The notes: generated by a model from the sequence alone, not told the origin. A stretch of DNA of 44,340 nt from Marivita sp. XM-24bin2 (GCA_003149565.1 QCWH01000034.1:1-44340); one strand, 5' to 3'; shown: positions 17,785 through 26,019, counted from the stretch's first letter. Numbers and translations: made by a program.

Positions 17785-18435
17785 ATGAAAGATGTAAAGC
17801 CGCCGCAGAAAGATGCCTATACGTCGATCCTCGAGGCGATTGATGTCGGCGTCTATCGCCCGGGCGACCGTCTGGTCGAAAGCGATCTTGCCGAACGGTT
17901 TGGCATGTCACGCACGCCGATCCGAGAAGCGTTGCAGCGGCTTGAGACCCAATCTCTGCTGACCCGAGACGGGCGGTCTTTGATTGTGGCGTCACTCGAC
18001 CATAACCAGATGGCAGAGCTCTACGTCGTCCGAACCGAGCTTGAGGGATTGGCGGCTCGTCTCGCGGCGCGTCACGCAACCGAAGAAGAGGTCCAGGTTC
18101 TGCAGGACATGGTGCATGATGATCGCGCGTTGCTTGATGACCCGTCAGCTTTGGCGCGGGCAAACCGGCGGTTCCACAAGCAAATCCACCTCGCGTCGCA
18201 TAATCGGTTTCTCGTGCAGCAGCTTGATCTGGTGCATCGCTCGATGGCGCTGATGGCAACCACCTCGTTGGCGGCTCAGGGGCGCGGCGAGATCGCATTG
18301 GAGGAACATCAGGCCATCGTTGATGCCATCACACAGCGCAACGAAGACGCCGCCTACAAAGCTCTGCGGGATCATATTTCGGTGGCGTTTGTGACGCGTC
18401 TCAAACTTGACTCGATGGCGTCCGATCAAAACTGA
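17785..18435 (+). CDS. GntR-family regulator, FadR/FCD subfamily
   Basis: A 216-residue transcription factor with an N-terminal winged helix (residues 10-70: YTSILEAIDVGVYRPGDRLVESDLAERFGMSRTPIREALQRLE) and a C-terminal all-helical FCD ligand domain with the metal/ligand-site pattern RRFHKQIH, EEHQAIVDAI and DHI. FCD regulators respond to small carboxylates. No target operon is adjacent: the upstream neighbour is a divergent nucleotidase, and the downstream one is a convergent glycosyltransferase. Its TGA at 18433-18435 directly abuts the TGA of that gene, with no intergenic base. Confidence 0.93.
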   Translation: MKDVKPPQKDAYTSILEAIDVGVYRPGDRLVESDLAERFGMSRTPIREALQRLETQSLLTRDGRSLIVASLDHNQMAELYVVRTELEGLAARLAARHATEEEVQVLQDMVHDDRALLDDPSALARANRRFHKQIHLASHNRFLVQQLDLVHRSMALMATTSLAAQGRGEIALEEHQAIVDAITQRNEDAAYKALRDHISVAFVTRLKLDSMASDQN

Positions 18436-20241
18436 TCACCGGATGGTCGCGTGGATGTCGCCGCCGGGAAGGTCTGGCTCTGAATGGCCGTGTTCGGTTT
18501 TGTCCCAGTAAAACGGTTTGAACACTATCTCGGACCACGCCTTGTAGACGGCAAACACTCCCATTGGGAAATAAAAGAACATCATGGGCACCCAAGGCAT
18601 CAGCTTTTCATGCTGTGTGCGGGCGACAGCCAAAAAACCTGTCAGCAGCGAGACAAGCTCTGAAAAAAGGAAAAGGGCCACGAGGCCCTTGGTCCAGTCC
18701 GGTGGAAATGCCTCTAGAAACGGCGTCGAATACCCAAAACAGACCAGCCAGAAAGACCACAGTGCCGGCGCCAGTGTGAATTGCAGTATAGTTGTCAGAA
18801 AGAACACCTGAACCCCGATGAATTTGCGCGCGCCGAGATCCCTGAGCAATTGAAACGGGCGTCGCATGTGCACACGGTAGGTGACGATATACCCCTTGAG
18901 CCAGCGTGATCGCTGCCGAATCCAGGGGATGAAACGGTTGTTTGCCTCTTCCCGCGTAACCGTCGGGATCAGGTAGGTGCGATATCCAAACCGGGCCAAA
19001 CGGATCCCCAGATCGGCATCCTCGGTGACGTTATGTGCGTCCCACCCTCCGACATGATTAAGCGCAGCGCGTTTCAGAAAAACCGTCGTGCCTCCGAGAG
19101 GAATGGGCAGGCCCAGCCGTGCCGCACCCGCGAGAACAACCCGGAACCAGGTGGCGTATTCGATGGTAAAGCAGCGCGCGATCCAGTTGGATTGGGCGTT
19201 GTAGAAATCAAGAATGCCTTGCACGCAAGCCACTTCGGGCGGGGCGAGGTGGAAGGCTTCAACCACCCGTTCGATCTGATCCGTCGCCGGGGCGTCTTCT
19301 GCGTCAAGAATGCCGATAATGTCTCCGCGCGTGTGACCCAGTGCATAATTCAGCGCACGCGGTTTGGTCTTGAGAGAGCCATCTGGCACCCGCACGACCC
19401 GCATCCAGCGTGGAAGAGAGACCGCCTCGATCATCTGGCGTGTTTTGGTATCCTTCTCTTCCAGCACCAGCACCACGTCCAACAGCGATTTCGGGTAAGT
19501 GAGTCGCGACAACCGAAGAACAAGCTCGTGCGCAATTGCAGCCTCGCGAAAGAGGGGGACAATCAGGCTGACCACAGGTTTTTCGGAAAGGGGGACGTCG
19601 ACCGGCGCGTCTGGTGGTTTCTTGTAGCCCGCTGCGAACACGGCCATTTTGAAAACCAGCGTGGCAATAAGGTTGATCACCGCAACGGCGGTGATGCCAG
19701 CAAAGAACACGTTCGGGAAATAGAAAATCAGTGCCAGACTGATCCCGAAAAACAGCGAGGCAGCAACCCCGCGTCTGAAGGTCAGTTTGTTGATGTCGCG
19801 GCAGCTGTATTCATCTGCGACAAGCTTTTCCGCCCGCTCCGCAAGAACTTCGCCGTGCCTGTGCGTGATAATCCTCAGAAGATCATCCTCGGATACATCG
19901 GCAAAAAGAACCGGGCCGAGGGATGCCTCCAGTATGTCCCTGAGTTGCGTGCGATCCCGATCCGGCACCGTCGCGATCAAGGTGGCCTCACCAACAGTGC
20001 CCCAGGGCAGAATCCGGTATTCCAGACAAAGGTCGGGGGCAATCAGGCCAGCCAGTGCCGGGTCTGGAGGATGCGTGTCGGGATTCAGCCGACGGTGTCG
20101 GTTGGCCAAAGCGCGCGCGTTGTTCAAAAGGCGCGTGCCCTCGATAGCGGCCGTGCAGGTGGCTGGCGCTGCCGGTGGCTGCCGCAGCGCTTGGGTCAAA
20201 ACAAAGGGTGTCTTGAACCGTGATGCCGTCCGCTCGAACAT
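18436..20241 (-). CDS. Membrane glycosyltransferase (GT2) with N-terminal GspE_N/MshEN-like domain
   Basis: A 601-residue inner-membrane protein. Residues 70-140 (LEYRILPWGTVGEATLIATVPDRDRTQLRDILEASLGPVLFADVSEDDLLRIITHRHG) look like the MshEN/GspE_N fold found in type II secretion ATPases and some cyclic-di-GMP binders. Two helices follow (about 158-205). The GT2 domain spans about 223-450, with the nucleotide-sugar DAED motif at 313-316, the acceptor-site TED at 406-408 and QRSRW at 443-447. Further membrane helices follow. This is the cellulose-synthase-like processive architecture, so it probably makes or exports a beta-linked polysaccharide; the sugar is unknown. It is monocistronic, and its 5' leader contains a strong hairpin. 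Confidence 0.88.
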   Translation of the reverse strand: MFERTASRFKTPFVLTQALRQPPAAPATCTAAIEGTRLLNNARALANRHRRLNPDTHPPDPALAGLIAPDLCLEYRILPWGTVGEATLIATVPDRDRTQLRDILEASLGPVLFADVSEDDLLRIITHRHGEVLAERAEKLVADEYSCRDINKLTFRRGVAASLFFGISLALIFYFPNVFFAGITAVAVINLIATLVFKMAVFAAGYKKPPDAPVDVPLSEKPVVSLIVPLFREAAIAHELVLRLSRLTYPKSLLDVVLVLEEKDTKTRQMIEAVSLPRWMRVVRVPDGSLKTKPRALNYALGHTRGDIIGILDAEDAPATDQIERVVEAFHLAPPEVACVQGILDFYNAQSNWIARCFTIEYATWFRVVLAGAARLGLPIPLGGTTVFLKRAALNHVGGWDAHNVTEDADLGIRLARFGYRTYLIPTVTREEANNRFIPWIRQRSRWLKGYIVTYRVHMRRPFQLLRDLGARKFIGVQVFFLTTILQFTLAPALWSFWLVCFGYSTPFLEAFPPDWTKGLVALFLFSELVSLLTGFLAVARTQHEKLMPWVPMMFFYFPMGVFAVYKAWSEIVFKPFYWDKTEHGHSEPDLPGGDIHATIR

Positions 20242-20245
20242 GTAA

Positions 20246-20266
20246 CCCCCGGAGATAAACCGGGGG
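20246..20266 (-). promoter_or_regulatory. Hairpin adjacent to the glycosyltransferase start codon
   Basis: On the coding strand CCCCCGG and CCGGGGG form a perfect 7-bp stem with a seven-base loop, ending four bases before the ATG at 20241. The right arm is the only G-rich ribosome-binding sequence available, so the stem would occlude it. It may be a translational control element, or merely the 3' hairpin of carA, whose stop is 41 bases upstream. Confidence 0.5.
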
Positions 20267-20307
20267 CCAGCTAAGCCTCAAAGGGTTAAGCAGCGGTTAA
20301 TGCCCGA

Positions 20308-21477
20308 TCAGGCATCGATTGACTTGCGCGCGGCCATCGACTCAGCAAACCTCTCGAAGAGATAAAAGCTGTCCTGCGGGCCGGGGCTCGCTTCGGGGTG
20401 CTGCTGGACCGAAAACACTGGACGGTCGGCCATTCGGATACCGCAGTTCGACCCGTCAAAAAGCGAGACATGTGTTTCCAGAACACCCGTGGGCAGGGTC
20501 TGGCTGTCCACTGCAAAGCCGTGGTTCATCGAGGTGATCTCGACCTTGCCTGTTTCGGTGTCCTTGACCGGGTGATTTGCGCCGTGATGACCGTGGTTCA
20601 TCTTGACCGTCTTAGCGCCAAGCGCCAATGCCAGCATCTGGTGCCCAAGGCAGATGCCGAATATCGGCAAGTCGGTCTCGTTCAGGATCGCCTGGATCAT
20701 CGGTACTGCGTAAACACCGGTCGCAGCAGGATCGCCCGGGCCGTTTGACAGGAACACGCCATCCGGGTTGTGCGCCAAAACCTCTTCCGCCGTGGCTGTC
20801 GCAGGCAGCACGGTCACGTCGCAACCCGCACTCGCGAGGCAGCGTAGAATGTTGCGCTTGGCACCATAGTCGATAGCAACAACCTTGTGCTTCGGATCGG
20901 TCTGCCGCGTGTAGCCTTCTGGCCAGGCCCACCGCATCTGATCCCAGCGATAGGTCTGCGCGCAGGTCACGTCTTTCGCCAGGTCAACGCCTTCAAGCCC
21001 GCTGAAGGCCCGCGCCTTTTCCACCAGAGCCGCGATATCGAAATTGCCGTCAGGATTGTGCTCCAGGGCCACATGCGGCGCGCCCTGTTGCCGGATCGCC
21101 CGTGTCAGGCGACGCGTGTCGATGCCGCCGATGGCGATACGCCCGCGTGCGGACAGCCAATCGCTCAGCTCCTGCACCGCGCGCCAATTCGAGCTTTTTG
21201 TCGGCATCCACTTGACCACCATTCCCTCGGCCACCGGATCGCCGGTTTCGTCATCATCCGGGTTTACCCCGACATTGCCGATATGTGGGAAGGTAAAGGT
21301 CACGATCTGGCCCGCGTATGATGGGTCAGTCATGATCTCCTGATAGCCGGTCATCGCGGTGTTAAAGCAAAGTTCTGCCACCGATGTACCGGTTGCACCA
21401 AAGCCCTGACCGTAGAAAATCGTGCCATCCGCAAGGGCAAGGCAGGCGGTCGGTTTGTCAGTGGAAAGCATGGACAT
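20308..21477 (-). CDS. carA: Carbamoyl-phosphate synthase small subunit
   Basis: Glutaminase subunit that supplies ammonia to CarB for carbamoyl phosphate, the precursor of pyrimidines and arginine. The 389-residue protein has the N-terminal CPSase_sm domain (LALADGTIFYGQGFGA ... GELCFNTAMTGYQE-type sequence, here AELCFNTAMTGYQEIMTDPSYAGQ) and a C-terminal class I amidotransferase domain. That domain has SNGPGDP, the nucleophile elbow FGICLGHQM near residue 270, and the His/Glu pair in VQQHPEASPGPQD. The start is ATG 21477, preceded by GCGGAG; a second ATG two codons in is possible. It is divergent from yqeY. The large subunit carB is not in the window, as often in alphaproteobacteria. Confidence 0.97.
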   Translation of the reverse strand: MSMLSTDKPTACLALADGTIFYGQGFGATGTSVAELCFNTAMTGYQEIMTDPSYAGQIVTFTFPHIGNVGVNPDDDETGDPVAEGMVVKWMPTKSSNWRAVQELSDWLSARGRIAIGGIDTRRLTRAIRQQGAPHVALEHNPDGNFDIAALVEKARAFSGLEGVDLAKDVTCAQTYRWDQMRWAWPEGYTRQTDPKHKVVAIDYGAKRNILRCLASAGCDVTVLPATATAEEVLAHNPDGVFLSNGPGDPAATGVYAVPMIQAILNETDLPIFGICLGHQMLALALGAKTVKMNHGHHGANHPVKDTETGKVEITSMNHGFAVDSQTLPTGVLETHVSLFDGSNCGIRMADRPVFSVQQHPEASPGPQDSFYLFERFAESMAARKSIDA

Positions 21478-21657
21478 GGCGCGACTCCGCAGGGGGTAAA
21501 ATCTCGCGGAACCTAAGGCTGCACCGCCTTGCGGTCAAGGGAGTTGGGAAAATGTGATATCTATATTTTTCAATGACTTGCATCGTCATGCGGGAGGTTG
21601 CGTCTGAAGGCGTCCTCGCTTAGTGTGCGCGCTCGTTTAACCGTGGGAATGAAATAT

Positions 21658-22122
21658 ATGGACCTTCGCACCCGGCTTAACACGTCGATCAAACAGGCGA
21701 TGCGCGAAAAGGACAGTGCACGGCTCTCGACCCTGAGGCTTATCAATGCCGCGATCAAGGATCGCGATATCGCAGCCCGTGGCGAGGGAAACGAGGAGGG
21801 TGTGAGGGATGATGAAGTCCTTGGCATTCTTGGAAAAATGGTCAAGCAGCGCAAGGATACCGCCAAGACCTATGAAGAGGGCGGGCGGCTTGATCTTGCC
21901 GAACGCGAGCTTTCGGAAATCGGCGTGATCGAGGAATTCCTGCCGCGCAAACTTTCGGACGACGAGGTTGCCAAGGCGGTTGACGCCGCTGTCGCAGAGA
22001 CCGGTGCGTCGTCGATCCGCGACATGGGCCGGGTCATGGGCGCGCTCAAGGCGAAATACACTGGGCAGATGGATTTCGGTGCCGTCGGCGGCATGGTCAA
22101 GGACCGACTCGCCGCCCTCTGA
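21658..22122 (+). CDS. GatB/YqeY domain protein
   Basis: A 154-residue, entirely helical YqeY-family protein. It resembles the tRNA-interacting tail domain of the amidotransferase subunit GatB but stands alone; its cellular role is not established. Family sequence begins MDLRTRLNTSIKQAMREKDSARLSTLRLINAAIKD and continues through ELSEIGVIEEFLPRKLSDDEV and DMGRVMGALKAKYTGQMDFG, close to consensus. I chose ATG 21658 because it matches family starts; an upstream codon would add 20 unrelated residues. It is divergent from carA and ends at a double hairpin. Confidence 0.92.
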   Translation: MDLRTRLNTSIKQAMREKDSARLSTLRLINAAIKDRDIAARGEGNEEGVRDDEVLGILGKMVKQRKDTAKTYEEGGRLDLAERELSEIGVIEEFLPRKLSDDEVAKAVDAAVAETGASSIRDMGRVMGALKAKYTGQMDFGAVGGMVKDRLAAL

Positions 22123-22129
22123 ACAAGCG

Positions 22130-22172
22130 CGTTTCCGTCAACGGAAACGTGGCCCTGCGTCGACGCAGGGCC
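22130..22172. terminator. Two consecutive palindromes between yqeY and a glycosyltransferase gene
   Basis: The first hairpin pairs CGTTTCCGT (22130-22138) with ACGGAAACG (22141-22149). The second is a perfect 22-bp palindrome whose half GGCCCTGCGTC spans 22151-22161. They start eight bases past yqeY and end seven bases before the convergent gene's stop, so they probably serve both transcripts. Confidence 0.65.
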
Positions 22173-22178
22173 CACCGG

Positions 22179-23075
22179 TCAAAGCCAGAAATCTTTTCTA
22201 ATTCCGTCCAGCGTATCGGGGTCGTCGATCCGGTAGCGCTTCACGAACCGCGTCTTGTACCCGACGCGTCCACGCCGTGCGCCAAAATTCTCACCGTGGT
22301 TCAACATGTAAAGCACCGACGGCCGCGACAGCGGCGTCAATGGCTGTCCAGCCAGCGCGGCAAGATAAGGAAACATCCGGTGCTCGTGCTGTGTCATTTC
22401 AGCCAGAAAGGCCGTTGATGCCGACTCGAATGGATCATGGTAGAGAGCGGCGCAACTGCCGCAAAGCTTCCAGAATGGTTTGCGCATCGGTGCCGAAAGG
22501 CTCCGCGTGTCTGCGAGCCCGATATCGCCAGTAGAGACATCCATCACATAGCCCGATTGCACCAGATATCCTCCCGGTATCTGACGCTCGAGCATCTCGC
22601 GCACCGTGCCTTGTCGCAGCAGATCATCTGCGTCGAAACTCATCGCATATCCGGGGGTTTTAACCAGTTCCGGTAGCGCCTCGCAGAGCACCCGCAGCTT
22701 GCGCCACTTGTCGTTGCCGGGCGTGGGGTCGGTGAAGGGCAGGTAGGTGATCCTTGGATCGTCCGGCAGATCGGGTGGCGCCTGACAACAGATCGCCGCA
22801 CGCCAGTTGGCGCAGTCCTGCGCGATGAATTGCTCAAGTGTTGTGCGCAACCGCGCCGCCACAGCATCCCAGTCGCCCACCTGATCAGGGCCGACCATCG
22901 GCACAAGGAAAGTGACTTGCTGTGCGGTTTTCTGCTGCACGCCCAGCGCCCGCAGTGCCAGGGCGGCCCGTTCTGAGGCAGCCATGTCCGGTGTCGGATC
23001 CAAACGCCCCAAGAGCGTCGTGCGCAGCAAATGCCGTGCGCGGGTGAGTTTCGGGACGGCGGGAACCTGTGCCAT
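22179..23075 (-). CDS. Putative glycosyltransferase (GT-A fold)
   Basis: A 298-residue soluble protein with a GT-A-like pattern: a beta-strand QVTFLVPMVG near 53-62, a helix ending in FIAQDCANWRAAICC (typical of GT2 SLxxQtyxnwEiiv segments), and DADD at 148-151, the expected metal/nucleotide-sugar site. The C-terminal part (HEHRMFPYLAALAGQPLTPLSRPSVLYMLNHGENF) is unlike standard GT2 proteins. The donor and acceptor cannot be inferred. It precedes DUF2244 on the chromosome but is transcribed away from it, starting 11 bases after the DUF2244 stop, so the two could share a transcript from the cox side. Confidence 0.68.
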   Translation of the reverse strand: MAQVPAVPKLTRARHLLRTTLLGRLDPTPDMAASERAALALRALGVQQKTAQQVTFLVPMVGPDQVGDWDAVAARLRTTLEQFIAQDCANWRAAICCQAPPDLPDDPRITYLPFTDPTPGNDKWRKLRVLCEALPELVKTPGYAMSFDADDLLRQGTVREMLERQIPGGYLVQSGYVMDVSTGDIGLADTRSLSAPMRKPFWKLCGSCAALYHDPFESASTAFLAEMTQHEHRMFPYLAALAGQPLTPLSRPSVLYMLNHGENFGARRGRVGYKTRFVKRYRIDDPDTLDGIRKDFWL

Positions 23076-23086
23076 GCAGCCTCGGG

Positions 23087-23578
23087 TCAGGGGGTGGCGA
23101 TGCGCCGAACCTTCTCAGTCAGCTCTGCGTACAGCTCTTTGCGTTCGTCTTCGCTCAGAAACGCGCCGATCTCAACCTCTCTTCCGGCACCCGACAGCGT
23201 CACGTAATGCGGCACCGGTCCGCCCTTCTGGTGCATGTTGACCTGCGTCCAGTAAGGATTGCAGTGCCACTCTTGCGGCACGCCTTTTCGCGTCTGCCGC
23301 GTCAGGTGCAGATCATCGGGTGTCAGCCTGAGAACCTCCAGGATCTGCAAATCCCGCTCGTTCCGCCGCAGCGCGTACCACATGGCGCCCAGCGCCATCA
23401 GCATGAAGGGCAGGATACCCCACAGCAGAACCGTGCCGATCAAGCCGTATAATGGGATCGTGGAGAGGGCAAAGATCCCAAGGATCGTCGCCGCAAACCC
23501 GTGCGCGGGCAACGATTGGTGCGGCCAGAGGCGCAGTTCCTGATTGTCCTGAGAGGTGTCGGTCCAAGTATACGGCAT
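23087..23578 (-). CDS. DUF2244 integral membrane protein
   Basis: A 163-residue protein with the DUF2244 signature LWPHQSLPAHGFA near residue 17, two adjacent membrane helices (about 28-68), then a soluble C-terminal domain including NERDLQILEVLRLTPDDLHL and EWHCNPYWTQVNMH. The biochemical function is unknown. Members frequently neighbour cytochrome oxidase genes in alphaproteobacteria, and ctaD is indeed the next core gene upstream on the same strand, with a ccdAB pair and a terminator in between. Confidence 0.88.
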   Translation of the reverse strand: MPYTWTDTSQDNQELRLWPHQSLPAHGFAATILGIFALSTIPLYGLIGTVLLWGILPFMLMALGAMWYALRRNERDLQILEVLRLTPDDLHLTRQTRKGVPQEWHCNPYWTQVNMHQKGGPVPHYVTLSGAGREVEIGAFLSEDERKELYAELTEKVRRIATP

Positions 23579-23584
23579 GGCGTT

Positions 23585-23884
23585 TCAATACCCAGTCAGA
23601 AGAAGATCGCAAGCGCGGATGATCTCGTCGCTTTGATGCGCGGCTGACCCGATATAGGTCACCAGAGACGATGTCAGAACCGTCGCCATTTGTTGTGGAA
23701 ACAGGTGCATCTTGCTGTCGCCTTCAAGGATCACTGGCATAAGCGTCTTGAAACCAGTGTTCATATCTTTGTTCGAGACAAGCGGCACAACGACCCGCGT
23801 GGGAAGGTGCATTAGAATATCTGCTTGAACGACGACAACAAGAACGCCGTCATCGCTGCGGTAAATGTCAAACTGACGGGCCAT
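23585..23884 (-). CDS. ccdB: CcdB-family toxin
   Basis: A 99-residue toxin of the CcdB family, which traps DNA gyrase on cleaved DNA. The family pattern is present: MARQFDIYRS at the start, VVVVQADIL, a central LPTRVVVPLV, the helix FPQQMATVLTSSLVTYIGSAA, and the C-terminal helix DEIIRACDLLLTGY. The gyrase-poisoning end of the F-plasmid protein is Trp-Gly-Ile; here it is Thr-Gly-Tyr, keeping only the Gly, so toxicity should be tested rather than assumed. The start is three bases beyond the stop of ccdA on the same strand, the normal antitoxin-first order. The downstream DUF2244 start is only six bases away. Confidence 0.88.
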   Translation of the reverse strand: MARQFDIYRSDDGVLVVVVQADILMHLPTRVVVPLVSNKDMNTGFKTLMPVILEGDSKMHLFPQQMATVLTSSLVTYIGSAAHQSDEIIRACDLLLTGY

Positions 23885-23887
23885 GTG

Positions 23888-24109
23888 TCAGAAAGTACGA
23901 TGCTTGGACAGTAGGATGCCGTGCTCTTCGACAAACTTGTCATATGCCTCAAACGCCGCCTCGTTCTCTTGCTTCCATCGCTCAGCTTCGGCGCGGCGGA
24001 CATCTTGTTCAATCCCCGCCTCGGCAGCACGAGACAGGTTGACGCCTGCGTTCTTGGCGCGTGCGATGAGGTCCGCGTCGAGGCTGAGGCTGGTGGACTT
24101 GCGTGGCAT
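23888..24109 (-). CDS. ccdA: CcdA-family antitoxin
   Basis: A 73-residue antitoxin. The N-terminal half is a ribbon-helix-helix DNA-binding region (KSTSLSLDADLIARAKNAGVNLSRAAEAGIEQDVR). The C-terminal half is the toxin-wrapping tail ending YDKFVEEHGILLSKHRTF, characteristic of CcdA. ATG 24109 is preceded by GGAGAG at a good distance. An in-frame codon seven residues upstream overlaps the ribosome site. It should autorepress with CcdB; a promoter with an overlapping inverted repeat is visible just upstream. Confidence 0.9.
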   Translation of the reverse strand: MPRKSTSLSLDADLIARAKNAGVNLSRAAEAGIEQDVRRAEAERWKQENEAAFEAYDKFVEEHGILLSKHRTF

Positions 24110-24130
24110 GAGCACTCTCCTATCCCGCAA

Positions 24131-24164
24131 AACATACCGTAAAACCTACCCGCAAACAACGGTA
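24131..24164 (-). promoter_or_regulatory. Predicted ccdAB promoter and operator
   Basis: On the coding strand, -35 TTGTTT (24154-24159) and -10 TATGTT (24131-24136) are separated by 17 bases and lie 22 bases before the ccdA start. The hexamer pair TACCGT (24135-24140) and ACGGTA (24159-24164) forms an inverted repeat overlapping both elements, suitable for CcdA autorepression. This was read by eye only. Confidence 0.5.
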
Positions 24165-24176
24165 CGTATCACAGCA

Positions 24177-24206
24177 AAAGGCCCCGGTGTTTCCGCCGGG
24201 GCCTTT
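24177..24206 (-). terminator. Rho-independent terminator of ctaD
   Basis: Perfect 11-bp stem AAAGGCCCCGG (24177-24187) with CCGGGGCCTTT (24196-24206), loop of eight bases. On the leftward strand it runs into TTTT, 21 bases after the ctaD stop. It separates ctaD from ccdAB. Confidence 0.85.
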
Positions 24207-24226
24207 CTTTTGAGGTCACACTCAGC

Positions 24227-25900
24227 TTAGTGCGCGTGCGACTTTTCCCAGTCTTCCCGCTTCGGCAGCTGCTCGAACGTGTGCTCGGGCGGCGGCGAGG
24301 GCAGGGTCCATTCCAGCGTGTCCGCGTATTCGTTCCAAGGGTTCTTCGCGGTTTCAGCGCGGCCCTTGGCAAGGCTCCACACCATCACACCGATGAAGAA
24401 CAGGAACGACGCGAAGGACAGGAAGGCGCCCCAGCTCGAGATGTAGTTCCAGAAAGCAAAGGCTTCCGGATAGTCGATGTAGCGGCGCGGCATGCCCTGA
24501 CGGCCCAGGAAGTGCTGCGGGAAGAACGTCAGGTTTGCACCGATGAAGAACGTCCAGAAATGCAGCTTGCCGGCCCATTCAGGGTACATCTTGCCGGTCA
24601 TCTTGGGGAAGTAGAAGTAGATGCCTGCAAAGATACCGAACACGGCACCGAGGCTCATGACGTAGTGGAAGTGCGCAACCACGTAGTAGGTGTCATGGTA
24701 AGCCCGGTCCACAGCGGCCTGCGACAGCACAATCCCGGTCACACCACCCACAGTGAAGAGGAACAGGAACCCGAACGCCCAGAGCATCGGAGTCTTGAAT
24801 TCGATGGAGCCGCCCCACATCGTTGCGATCCACGAGAAGATCTTAACACCTGTCGGAACCGCGATGACCATCGTCGCCAGCATGAAGTAGGACTGCTGGG
24901 TCAGCGACATGCCGACGGTATACATGTGGTGCGCCCACACGACAAAGCCCAGTGCACCAATCGCGATGATCGCCCAAACCATTGGCAGGTAGCCAAAGAC
25001 CGGCTTGCGGCTGAAGGTGGCGACCACGTGGCTGATGATGCCGAAGGCCGGCAGGATCACGATATACACTTCCGGGTGACCGAAGAACCACAGGATGTGC
25101 TGGTAGAGAACCGGGTCACCACCGCCTGCGGGGTCAAAGAAGGTTGTCCCAAAGTTACGGTCGGTGAGCAACATCGTGATCGCACCTGCCAGAACCGGCA
25201 GTGCCAGAAGGATCAGCCATGCGGTAACGAAGATCGACCATGCAAACAGCGGAACCTTGAACAGCGTCATGCCCGGTGCGCGCATGTTCAGGAAGGTGGT
25301 AATGACGTTGATGGCACCAAGGATCGACGACGCGCCCGAGACGTGCACCGCAAAGATGGCGAGGTCCATGGACATACCGCCTTCCGTGGTCGACAGAGGC
25401 GGGTAAAGCACCCAACCGACACCCGAACCAAGCTGGCCATTGCCGCCCGGTGCAAAGACCGAGCAGACCGCCAGCGTGGTGCCGGCGACAAACAACCAGA
25501 AAGATAGGTTGTTCAGGCGTGGGAACGCCATGTCTGGCGCGCCGATCTGCAACGGCATGAAATAGTTACCGAAACCGCCGAAAAGCGCCGGAATCACCAC
25601 GAAGAACATCATCAGGATGCCGTGTCCGGTGATCAGAACGTTCCAAAGGTGTCCGTTTGGTGTACATTCGCCAACCGCTGCTGCGGTCAGGCGTGCACCT
25701 TCCATACACATGTACTGAACACCGGGGTTCATAAGTTCCATGCGCATGTACACGGTGAAGGCCACCGAGATGAAGCCCGCGAGACCGGCGGCAATCAGGT
25801 ACAGAATCCCGATATCCTTGTGGTTCGTGGACATGAACCAACGGGTGAAAAAGCCCCGCTGGTCCTCATGCTCGTGGCCGTGAATGGCGGCGTCTGCCAT
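24227..25900 (-). CDS. ctaD: Cytochrome c oxidase subunit I (aa3 type)
   Basis: Catalytic heme-copper subunit of the aa3 oxidase in the inner membrane, 557 residues with twelve helices. Visible ligands and channel residues: the heme a His in [27 protein letters not shown] with the CuB His, the D-channel Glu and the Tyr of the His-Tyr crosslink; WAHHMYTVG with two CuB histidines; the K-channel Lys in [10 protein letters not shown]; and [10 protein letters not shown] with the heme a3 and heme a histidines. This is a type A1 proton-pumping oxidase. ATG 25900 follows AGGAGG; the open frame extending upstream is leader. Other oxidase genes are not adjacent, so ctaD is monocistronic, as in many Rhodobacteraceae. 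Confidence 0.98.
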   Translation of the reverse strand: MADAAIHGHEHEDQRGFFTRWFMSTNHKDIGILYLIAAGLAGFISVAFTVYMRMELMNPGVQYMCMEGARLTAAAVGECTPNGHLWNVLITGHGILMMFFVVIPALFGGFGNYFMPLQIGAPDMAFPRLNNLSFWLFVAGTTLAVCSVFAPGGNGQLGSGVGWVLYPPLSTTEGGMSMDLAIFAVHVSGASSILGAINVITTFLNMRAPGMTLFKVPLFAWSIFVTAWLILLALPVLAGAITMLLTDRNFGTTFFDPAGGGDPVLYQHILWFFGHPEVYIVILPAFGIISHVVATFSRKPVFGYLPMVWAIIAIGALGFVVWAHHMYTVGMSLTQQSYFMLATMVIAVPTGVKIFSWIATMWGGSIEFKTPMLWAFGFLFLFTVGGVTGIVLSQAAVDRAYHDTYYVVAHFHYVMSLGAVFGIFAGIYFYFPKMTGKMYPEWAGKLHFWTFFIGANLTFFPQHFLGRQGMPRRYIDYPEAFAFWNYISSWGAFLSFASFLFFIGVMVWSLAKGRAETAKNPWNEYADTLEWTLPSPPPEHTFEQLPKREDWEKSHAH

Positions 25901-26005
25901 ATCTGCCTCCTGATGGTTCCCAATAAAAAGGCGCAGGGATTCTCCGCGCGCCATTTGTTCCATCGACGTTTTAGAATGTGTGCCTGTTGGCGGCAACGGA
26001 TGTAT

Positions 26006-26019
26006 TTGACGCAGATCAA
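26006..26019. promoter_or_regulatory. FNR/FixK-type box upstream of ctaD
   Basis: TTGAC-GCAG-ATCAA matches the TTGAY-N4-RTCAA consensus of FnrL/FixK proteins. Its centre is about 112 bases before the ctaD start codon, in the intergenic region. Oxygen-responsive control of the aa3 oxidase would fit. The transcription start is unknown, so activation versus repression cannot be inferred. Confidence 0.6.

Noticed and set aside
19033-20223. Rightward 396-codon open frame opposite the glycosyltransferase
   Set aside because: Low-order basic composition, fully antisense to a gene with clear GT2 motifs.
24131-24164. Riboswitch or leader peptide before ccdA
   Set aside because: The gap is short and fully explained by a promoter with an overlapping inverted repeat.
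24230-25507. Rightward 425-codon open frame opposite ctaD
   Set aside because: Its His/Arg/Glu-rich translation has no family resemblance and is the complement of ctaD, which has every catalytic residue; high GC leaves antisense frames open.
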